From: Ophioceras dolichostomum
Taxonomy: Eukaryota; Ascomycota; Sordariomycetes; Magnaporthales; Ophioceraceae
DNA length: 15,861 bases
Assembly: GCA_003049485.1 (NCBI GenBank)
Contig: PYST01000570.1
Location: 1-15,861 of the forward strand
Direction of reading: 5' to 3'
Program-made: the position numbers and the translations under genes
Shown here: positions 9,652 through 15,861 of the stretch, piece by piece
Position numbering within the stretch: position 1 is the stretch's first letter
How the letters are laid out: the number at the start of each line of letters is the position of its first letter
Notes under the pieces: generated by a model
Database searches by the model: none
What the model saw: the letters and a program-made list of their open reading frames with translations, nothing else
What the model was told of the DNA's origin: nothing

Positions 9652-9717
9652 ATCAAGTGTCCAAGTGGGGCTGTCAGTGAGGTGCCTGGACACTATGATG
9701 CGCAAAAGCATGCGAAT

Positions 9718-9723
9718 CACGTG
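9718..9723. promoter_or_regulatory. CACGTG E-box upstream of TAF14
   Basis: A palindromic CACGTG in the context ATCACGTGG lies 300 bp upstream of the TAF14 start. Such boxes bind bHLH factors of the Cbf1/Pho4 type. Chance occurrence is possible. Confidence 0.35.
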
Positions 9724-9844
9724 GCTGCCGTCACACCGAACAACCCTCAAGAATCTACTGTGTACAACGCACGCATGGTCGCGGGAACGCTTGAATATCT
9801 AATGCCGTCGGATGCTGCTACCTACCAGATAAATCACACACCTA

Positions 9845-9874
9845 CCTACCTACTTACCTAGGTTGGTAGGTAGG
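9845..9874. repeat. 30-bp imperfect palindrome of TACC/GGTA units
   Basis: Bases 9845-9853 pair with 9866-9874 (9 bp), and the central ACCTAGGT at 9856-9863 is itself a perfect palindrome; two mismatched pairs separate the two parts. The left arm extends into a CCTA repeat starting at 9839. Confidence 0.85.
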
Positions 9875-9937
9875 CAGTACGCTTTGCCCTGTCTTGATCA
9901 CCACACCTTGCACCGCTGCTGGGCCTGTCTGGGGAGC

Positions 9938-9945
9938 TCACGTGA
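9938..9945. promoter_or_regulatory. Palindromic TCACGTGA box upstream of TAF14
   Basis: The perfect 8-bp palindrome TCACGTGA lies about 520 bp upstream of the TAF14 start. On both strands it matches the RTCACRTG-like core recognised by Cbf1-type bHLH proteins. Together with the box at 9718 it gives two sites in one promoter. Confidence 0.35.
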
Positions 9946-10153
9946 CAGATGAGGAGAGGGGAGAAGAGATGTCAAGGTGGAGTCTCCAATAGCTTGACAA
10001 CCATTTTTGCTAACTACCTAAGATTCGAAGATGCCCAGGGCGAGAGAAGGCAGGGTAATAGTTCTAGGCAAACGGATAACGACGTGAGGTGAGTGCTGGG
10101 GTTGGGTACTGGATGTTGCGTGACGAGTGTCCAGATCTAGGCGCTGTGCGCGG

Positions 10154-10188
10154 TGTGCTGTGTGCTTTGTGCTTTGTGCTGTGTGTTA
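10154..10188. repeat. 7-bp tandem repeat (TGTGCTK x4) after YRB1
   Basis: Units are TGTGCTG, TGTGCTT, TGTGCTT, TGTGCTG, then a degenerate TGTGTTA. The array lies about 240-270 bp past the YRB1 stop codon and so probably in its 3' untranslated or flanking region. Confidence 0.88.
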
Positions 10189-10423
10189 TTTTCTGGGTTC
10201 TGGGCAACCTGCGCCTCGCTTTCTGAGCGCGGGGCACCTGGTGGGGGAGGTGGGATACGACGAAGAGAAGCCGATGGATAGATAGCAGCGACCTTCGGTG
10301 ACGACCGGCGATAAACTGGGCAAGTGGGTGACGACGGAGACGACGACTGCCACGGCAACGTTCAAAGGAGGCCAGGCCATAAGTCCTGGCCCAACCGCGG
10401 GCGTGGGTTATGCTGGTTGGCGC

Positions 10424-11567
10424 CTATGATGCCTCATCCGCCTTGTCGGCCTTGCCGGCTTGATCGGCCTCCTCAGCGGTTCCAGTAGCCTCGGCACTCT
10501 TCTCCTTCTCCTCGTCGGCCTCCGCCCGGGCCTTCTGGAACAGCACCTCGTTCTCCTTCTGCGCCTTGATAAAGGCATCTTTGAAGAGATTCGCGTCTGG
10601 GCAATGCATACAGGCGCGGCGTTAGCGTCGTGAACCTCGGTTGGCCGCCTCTTCATTGGGTCGCACTCACTGTCAGAATTGGCAAACCGGATGGCCAGGG
10701 TGACGCCCTCAGGCTCGCCCTCGCTGACGTCAGCGGCGGCGTTCCAGACCCAGCTGCGGTCTGAGCCGACATTCGGAGACAACTTCATCTCGGGAACAAC
10801 TAATCGAGACTTCTTTAGCATTTCTGTCCCGGGGAGGAGCACTCCGGGGTCCGCGGGTGAATGACTTCTGGGGTGCCATACTATAGTGGTTCGCGCAAAC
10901 CTTGAGAGTCTTGTCTCGGCGCATGACCAAGCGAGTCTTTCCATTCTCGCGATGCTTTAACAGCCGAACGTCGCCCGTGCCGCGTTCTTTCCACTCGCTT
11001 GTGTCGCGCACAAACTTGAAGAGCTTGGCCCGCATCTTGAACACTTGCTCCTCCGACTCCTCGTTGGTCTTCACCTCGACCTTCTCGGTAAGTCGGATAA
11101 CAGGTTCGAAGTGCACATCCTCAGACTCGGGGGGCTGTTCATCCTGTTTGTGGCAAATTGGAGCCTGTTAGTTCTCGTGCTTTTGCGAAACGGGGCTGGA
11201 GAGAGGATGGATGTAAACGGACATCGTCGGCGGCAGCGGCCGCAGCTGCCTCTCGCTGAGCCTTAGCGCTCCCCGAAACGTCACCACGGCCCTCATTATC
11301 ATCCTTCTTCTCCTTCTTAGCACCTCCTCCGAACATAGAAAAGACAGCAGCCGAAGTAACCGGCTTTGACTCCTAGGTCGCGGGCGGAAAATGTCAGCAG
11401 TGTAGCACTTGACGAGCCTTAGGTCATCGGACATGCCACGGCGAACGGCCACGGCGTGGTTGACATTAATTCGTCTCAGGGCAGGAGGGAAAACGAACGT
11501 CTTGAGGGGCAGCCTCTGGCGCGCTCACGGCCTCAACGGGCTTGTCCGTAGATTCGGTGGTCGCCAT
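10424..11567 (-). CDS. YRB1: RanBP1 homologue (Yrb1), Ran-GTP binding protein (260 or 250 aa)
   Basis: Five minus-strand exons: 11567-11499 (or 11567-11529), 11372-11223, 11143-10882, 10799-10671 and 10596-10424. All junctions are in phase and restore family blocks, for example CANHYIVPEMKLSPN and RFANSDNANLFKDAF. The Ran-binding domain covers about residues 81-215 with EEQVFKMRAKLFKF, EWKERGTGDVRLLKH (123-137) and RLVMRRDKTLKVCANHY. The N-terminus has the SVFSMFGGGAKKEKK-type motif known from fungal homologues (here VFSMFGGGAKKEKK), and the C-terminal tail from about 215 is charged and Glu/Ala/Lys-rich. RanBP1 binds Ran-GTP, raises RanGAP-driven GTP hydrolysis and releases Ran from exportin and importin complexes on the cytoplasmic side of the pore. 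Donor GTCCGT of intron 2 is weak but required by frame. The first intron has two possible in-frame donors. Confidence 0.95.
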
Positions 11568-12610
11568 ATTCGGGACTGGTGAGATGGAATTCTGTTGCAA
11601 GCGGGGCGGATATCAGTCTACCGGTTTGCTGAGGCGTCAGGCGCGGGGGGATGGGACCTGAGCATGGAAATTTGCTGTATTATCTTCCATGCACTGGTCC
11701 ACTTGAAAACGAGAGAAGAGGACAGAGAAAGAGGTGAATGCGACAAACGCTGATCGAAATCGCGATAGAGAATCCGGTATAAAAAAACTGCACCCACCTA
11801 GCGCTATGTGAATAACAGTACCGTCACCAAGCGGAGGACTGCCTTGATGGTGTGCAGTCGAAATGTTGCGCAGAGATGGAGGGTTTGTGCAAGAAAATAC
11901 AGCGCCACTGCCCCTCTCGTTGTTGGAATGCTGGGGAGTCAACAACCTTAGATCACCCCGCCTCGTACATGCCCCATCCTATCTTTGATTGGGGTTGAGG
12001 TACTACGTACCTTCATCCAGGTACCTCTATGGCAGACTTGGTACGTATGTACCTAGCACTTAGCAGGCTCGCCCCCCCACTTGAAGTCCCACCTCCACGA
12101 TTATGCCCCACTATCAGCTCAGGCGGTTCGACCTGGCACGCTGGCTCCTGGCTCCTGACAGCCCCATACTGTGGTAGGCTCGCGATGATGTCCTGGGTTT
12201 TACACAAGGACATACAGACCTACCTATGCATAGCATCTCTCTTGTCTTGCAGGACCGGGCGTGCCGGGCGATGTCGAAAAATGAGGCTTGGTTCGGGACG
12301 GCAGACTGCTTAATACCTGGTATACATCGGGGAAGTCACCTGTCTCGGTTGGGCAATGGGCCTGGCGCAGAGAGCAAGAGGAACATGATGGTTGCGCCGT
12401 GCATTCAGACGGTCCGTAGTTGAGAGGAAGGAATAAAAGAAAGAAACACACTGAGTTGCGGAGATCAAAGCGATTGTATGACTAAGACAACAGAGCAAGT
12501 AAACGAAACCCTGAACGCCTAATATCCTCAAGCGGCTCCCACCTCGACAAGGGCAAGCTGACTTGCGCAGACATCGTGAGCGTCCGGCTAATCAACAGCT
12601 CGTCAGTATA
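11568..12610. other. Intergenic region upstream of YRB1
   Basis: It holds the YRB1 promoter and the 3' end of the membrane-protein gene. Seen here: a CCAAT box at 11988-11992 on the minus strand, a cluster of GTAC-containing palindromes at about 11998-12055, and a perfect 10-bp palindrome CTATGCATAG at 12224-12233. Open frames of up to about 100 codons occur on both strands, but none shows family-like sequence or a clean intron model. Confidence 0.7.
11988..11992 (-). promoter_or_regulatory. CCAAT box upstream of YRB1
   Basis: The minus strand reads CCCCAATCAAAG about 420 bp before the YRB1 start codon, in the orientation of the gene. It is a short motif, so the assignment is tentative. Confidence 0.35.
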
Positions 12611-14113
12611 TCATGCCGAAGGTTTCCCGCGGAGGTAGTCTCCTAAAGAAAACTTGCGCGCCAACCCCGGCTCCCGTAAGGCTCGTCTATCAAGCAGCTG
12701 GCGATGCTTGGTTCCTAGAAACTCGGTTGCCTTTGCCTCATACCGTGTGAACTCGGCAAGATCACCCCGCACCTTGAGCCAAATCAAACGCGAACCAATC
12801 CGCGCCCGGAGAATGTTGAAGCCCAGATCATCCCTCCAGTCCCGAACGGCGCGGATATGAGGCGAGAGGCCGCCCTGTGCCTCCACTCGGATCTTGGCAA
12901 CTGTGTCCGCGACGGAGCTTTTGAACCGATTCAGAGTCTTGCCCGAATATCCGTGAACAACATGACTGACGCTTTTGATCGAATCGGTGGCCGAAGCCGT
13001 GTCATCCCGGACTCGAGAGGCGACTGAAAGGATAGCGGGTAGGTAGGTATCCTCGATAGCTCGCGCCGCTTCGTCGGCAGACTTTGCTAGCTTTTGGGCG
13101 AAGTCCTGGAGAATGCTTGGCTGGACGGTCTTGGTCGACATTACAGTAACCGTCACGGTGGTTGGAACCGCGACTGTGGTAGTCGAAGCGACATGTGGTT
13201 GTGGCGCGAACGGAGTTCCCTGGTTGATGGGCTTGATGCTGTCTCCGTAGACCCGGACGAGGGTGGAAAGCGCGAGCGGAACGAGGACGACGGCGACAGC
13301 GAGACAAACTGCGCGTATGAACCGGCCGACGTCGATGTCGCCCCCTGCACTCGACATCTGGCAAGTGGGAGTGTCATTTAAGGACGACGCGTCCACGTTA
13401 CACTTAGACGCTTCATCCGCGTTCTGTTCCGGGCGATGCCCAAAGTCGATGCACTCCTGAGCCTCCGCGGTGCTGCGGCTCGATTCAGCGGCGGCCGGCC
13501 GGCTTGACCGCAAGTGATACGCCAGGTCACGGACGTTGCTCATGGACGCCTGGTGGGAAGGGCTTCCCAAGGCCGCGTCAGCGTATTTCATGGCGACTGA
13601 CCGCGGCAGCTCAGTCTCGTCGTCAACGCCGTCGTTGCCGTCGTCGGTATCATCATCACCGCCGTCCTCGCCATGACTGCCGTCGTGGCTGTCAATTTCG
13701 TTGGCATGGTCGGTGCTAGCCAGGCTGTTGATGTCGTCGGGCTGGCCGAGGAGATCAAGGTCGCTATCGATGGACTCGGTAGCACGGTCATCTTGTGACT
13801 CCGTCTCCCCGTCGGTGTTGATCAGTTCGTAGGTAGAGTCGGCCAGACTGTCCTCCTCGGCGGCGACGGGAGTCGAGGAACCGAATGCGTGATGCATGAC
13901 GTCCGGAGAGCTGGAGGAAATCCAGTTGGCGAGACGCTGACTGCCCTGGGGTCTGGGGAAGCGGAGAGTTGGAACCGAGGCTGACGTTGATGCTGGGGAG
14001 GACACAGGCATCCCCCGATTATCGGCCTGCCGTGCGTGACGTGGAGAAGCTGTTGATAGCGGAGTTAGGCTTCGAGTGAGAGGCGGGGTTGGTTCGAGAG
14101 GGCGGTCGCTCAT
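12611..14113 (-). CDS. Uncharacterised fungal single-pass membrane protein (500 aa)
   Basis: The frame is open from 14305, but I choose the ATG at 14113. The ATG at 14188 overlaps a GTATGT donor-like site (14190-14185), and residues before 14113 look non-conserved. From this start, residues 1-260 are Ser/Asp-rich and probably disordered, with a strongly acidic stretch at about 141-168 (GEDGGDDDTDDGNDG core). One hydrophobic segment follows at 267-286 (CLAVAVVLVPLALSTLV core), then a Thr/Val-rich strand-like stretch at 310-330 (STTTVAVPTTVTVTVMST). The last 170 residues are charged and look helical and amphipathic, ending in the basic KFSLGDYLRGKPSA. There is no signal peptide. I do not recognise the family; the layout suggests an organelle or endomembrane protein with a large helical domain beyond the membrane. 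No intron is needed. An alternative start at 14305 would give 564 residues. Confidence 0.78.
   Translation of the reverse strand: MSDRPLEPTPPLTRSLTPLSTASPRHARQADNRGMPVSSPASTSASVPTLRFPRPQGSQRLANWISSSSPDVMHHAFGSSTPVAAEEDSLADSTYELINTDGETESQDDRATESIDSDLDLLGQPDDINSLASTDHANEIDSHDGSHGEDGGDDDTDDGNDGVDDETELPRSVAMKYADAALGSPSHQASMSNVRDLAYHLRSSRPAAAESSRSTAEAQECIDFGHRPEQNADEASKCNVDASSLNDTPTCQMSSAGGDIDVGRFIRAVCLAVAVVLVPLALSTLVRVYGDSIKPINQGTPFAPQPHVASTTTVAVPTTVTVTVMSTKTVQPSILQDFAQKLAKSADEAARAIEDTYLPAILSVASRVRDDTASATDSIKSVSHVVHGYSGKTLNRFKSSVADTVAKIRVEAQGGLSPHIRAVRDWRDDLGFNILRARIGSRLIWLKVRGDLAEFTRYEAKATEFLGTKHRQLLDRRALREPGLARKFSLGDYLRGKPSA
13256..13315 (-). other. Transmembrane segment of the uncharacterised protein
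   Basis: About 20 consecutive residues are nearly all hydrophobic (core AVCLAVAVVLVPLALSTLV) and are flanked by Arg on both sides (GRFIR before, RVYGD after). The flanking charges do not settle the topology. Confidence 0.85.
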
Positions 14114-15454
14114 GTGGCCGATGCGTTGCTCCCAGGGCTGGGTGTTGGGCCAGGCGAGTGCAGGCTCAGAATGGTTGTGTAAATACATACCAGTAGGTAG
14201 GATGTGAGAATGAAGACGACAAACGGTAGTCACACGGGGTTGGATTGCATTTCCCGTCCCACTGAAGAAAGGCACGGAAAGAGTAGGCGAAGATGGTGGG
14301 TGCAAACGAAACGAGTCGCCAGGTCTGCGATGGCGGGGTGCGAGTGGCCAGTCACAGCTCTTTGTCGGGGAAAGTATGGACGAGAAACGGACTGGATTTC
14401 ACGTTGGTTCCGGGCGACGTGATACGAGAGAGATGTAGGTCCACGGGTCTTCTGATTTACATGTCGAAGTTTGTTCGAACCTACAACGAAGAATGAGGTA
14501 GGTGAGGGAAAGAAGGTCTGCAAGGCGTGAGTTGAGTTGGTCCAGGCAACAGACTGCCCCGCAACGTGAATATCAGGAAGAGGCGCGAGGGCCCGCGCTT
14601 ACCATGCGGACGAGCCTGTGACTGGCCCGTCGTTCAGCAGTGCAGCACTCAGCCAGCCGGATTACAGCTCCAGTCATGTCCATCACAGCACAGCCTTTGA
14701 CGCCTACAGCGGTACCTATTCGGTCACTGCCGCCTCCTCCCATCCCGGGGTGGCACTACTTGGAGTCTTGCGGCCATTATCAAGCCAACGACAAAAGCTA
14801 GCGACGCCTCGAGTTGTATTTAATGTCGATGAGGAAGGCTTTAAGCTTATCACAATGAGAACTGACGATAAGGCAACGCTGGAAGTGGGCGACTGCATCA
14901 GGTGGGGATTATTAGTGGGACGGGATCGATCCTGGGCGAAGGGGCAGCACGGTGAGTAAGAAGACTTGGAGTTCAGGGTGAACAGAACTGAAGGCACAAG
15001 ATCTGCACGGGCAGACCGTCAGCTGTTAACCAGTTGCTGGCATCGTTAGCTGCCGGCACTCCGAACTGCATTCTGAGTCCACTCCTGATGCAATGTGGTC
15101 CCTGGAGCTTTTCATTTTGAAGTCCTAGCCTTCGGAAAGGTCGGATTGGCTAATAGGTGAGGAGACCAGTTTCAATTTTGTGAGTTCATGGAGCCAGAGT
15201 GTACGTAGGTTGGTTGCAAAAGTGTTGAGAAAAGGGTACATGGGTAAGGTCGTACCACGATTCTTGGTGGCAATCCCTCTATAAAGGAATGCGTTTAGCG
15301 ATACCATTCAGGGGCAGACAACCTAAAATCGCCTAGGAATTTAGGGGCATTACAGGACGGAAGCTTACACCAGCACAGTTTACACACGTAACCCTGCGTG
15401 ACCGTATTGTCCGTTCTTCATTCTCATCACTTTTGCAACCGACCTCCGTACCTC

Positions 15455-15478
15455 CGGAGAGAGGGACGGAGAGAGGGA
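15455..15478. repeat. Exact 12-bp tandem duplication
   Basis: CGGAGAGAGGGA occurs twice without a spacer (15455-15466 and 15467-15478). It lies in a stretch with no recognised gene. Confidence 0.93.
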
Positions 15479-15804
15479 TCTTTCAGACACTTGACAGGTA
15501 TCAAACGGTTCCACTCCGTGCTGACCTGGACAACCTGGGGATGCTCCCAATCCCGTCGTTCGTTCCGCTTATGATTGCACGACTCCGACATACAGCCCGG
15601 TTGACAAAATCGCCAGAGCAACTATCCAATGTGCCTAGCCCTGAAAACTCACGGTATGGCTTCCGTAGGTCATAAGATGTGAGTAGAGGTAAGCTGGGAG
15701 ACAGGCGTGGTGTTCTCACTCTGCGAGAGCTTGCGTGGCGCTCAACGCTCGAGCGGGTGCGCATCCAAGACATCTACTTCTGGGGATCTATTTTCGATCA
15801 AAAT

Positions 15805-15828
15805 CCCAGGCCCCCAACAGGGCCTGGG
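15805..15828. repeat. Perfect 9-bp hairpin with 6-base loop
   Basis: CCCAGGCCC at 15805-15813 is the reverse complement of GGGCCTGGG at 15820-15828, leaving the loop CCAACA. The stem is GC-rich and stable. No run of T follows it on either strand, so it is not a simple terminator. Confidence 0.9.
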
Positions 15829-15830
15829 GA

Positions 15831-15861
15831 CGGCTGATTAGGAAAAACGGTTGATTAGGAA
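15831..15861. repeat. 17-bp-period direct repeat cut by the right edge
   Basis: CGGCTGATTAGGAA at 15831-15844 recurs as CGGTTGATTAGGAA at 15848-15861 with one mismatch. The second copy ends exactly at the window edge, so more copies may follow. Confidence 0.85.

Larger units (their letters stand above)
9419..10423. other. Intergenic region between YRB1 and TAF14
   Basis: About 1 kb holding the 3' end of YRB1 and the promoter of TAF14. It contains a CCAAT box and two CACGTG motifs on the TAF14 side, a 30-bp imperfect palindrome at 9845-9874 and a 7-bp tandem repeat next to YRB1. Two overlapping + strand frames (about 115-124 codons, 9458-9861) have no recognisable product and lie across the TAF14 promoter; I treat them as chance. 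Confidence 0.7.
14114..15861. other. Upstream region and right-hand stretch with no recognised gene
   Basis: The first few hundred bases are the leader and promoter of the membrane-protein gene. From about 14600 to the right edge I find no protein that I recognise on either strand. A + strand frame open across about 14618-14951 lacks an ATG but ends at a good GTGAGT donor. A minus-strand frame of 90 codons (15773-15501) has no family-like sequence. An ATTGG/CCAAT motif is at 15145-15149. Short exact repeats and a hairpin lie close to the right edge. Confidence 0.6.

Noticed and set aside
9458..9861. Two overlapping + strand frames of 114 and 124 codons
   Set aside because: They overlap each other, cover the TAF14 promoter with its CCAAT and CACGTG motifs, and have no family-like sequence or supporting intron signals.
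11015..11452. Frames overlapping YRB1 exons on both strands
   Set aside because: The spliced RanBP1 model explains this region fully; these are shadows or intron read-through.
12013..12313. Frames of 66-94 codons on both strands upstream of YRB1
   Set aside because: They overlap each other on opposite strands, lack motifs, and cover a palindrome-rich promoter-like region.
14676..14801. Small + strand ATG frame of 41 codons (contains PPPPIPGWHYLESCGHYQ)
   Set aside because: It is too short to support alone and overlaps the candidate exon in another frame. I do not recognise it.
15427..15773. Overlapping frames of 64-90 codons near the right end
   Set aside because: They occur in three different frames over the same bases, have no recognisable sequence, and one needs a TTG start. 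A decayed gene cannot be excluded.
1..15861. tRNA genes, rRNA, CRISPR arrays, transposons
   Set aside because: GTTCGA words (for example near 1268, 9583 and 14473) were checked for a T-arm with acceptor and anticodon stems and none fits. No repeat-spacer array, terminal inverted repeats or transposase-like protein was found.

Overview
The window looks like nuclear DNA of a filamentous ascomycete, most likely a Sordariomycete. The genes are split by short introns (about 74-229 bp) with GT donors, CTAAC or CTGAC branch points and AG acceptors. The coding DNA is GC-rich, and the proteins carry long Ser, Gln, Gly and Ala runs typical of mould regulators. I see no bacterial-style operon, rRNA, tRNA, CRISPR array or intact transposon.

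Layout from left to right: (1) the C-terminal part of a PH-domain protein on the + strand, cut by the left edge and ending at 1322 after one intron; (2) a convergent intergenic stretch; (3) a 1400-residue Zn2Cys6 transcription factor on the - strand (7085 to 2594, three exons), possibly related to the aromatic amino-acid regulator Aro80; (4) TAF14, a YEATS-domain subunit of TFIID and chromatin complexes, on the - strand (9418 to 8008, six exons); (5) YRB1 (RanBP1), the Ran-binding co-factor of nuclear transport, on the - strand (11567 to 10424, five exons); (6) a fungal protein of unknown function with one membrane segment, on the - strand (about 14113 to 12611); (7) a right-hand stretch of about 1.6 kb with no gene I can recognise.

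Exon structures were rebuilt by hand. In TF, TAF14 and YRB1 every junction keeps frame and restores continuous family-like sequence, so these models are strong except at the first exon of TAF14 and the first donor of YRB1. The four - strand genes lie head to tail but are not functionally linked beyond being mostly nuclear or housekeeping functions; each has its own 0.9-1 kb upstream region.

I find no convincing evidence for a new multi-gene system here. The most notable items are the uncharacterised single-pass membrane protein, six Arg-Arg-x-Ser motifs in the PH-domain protein, several exact short tandem duplications in introns and other non-coding DNA (two of them inside the introns of the transcription factor, one creating decoy splice acceptors), and a repeat or hairpin cluster running off the right edge.
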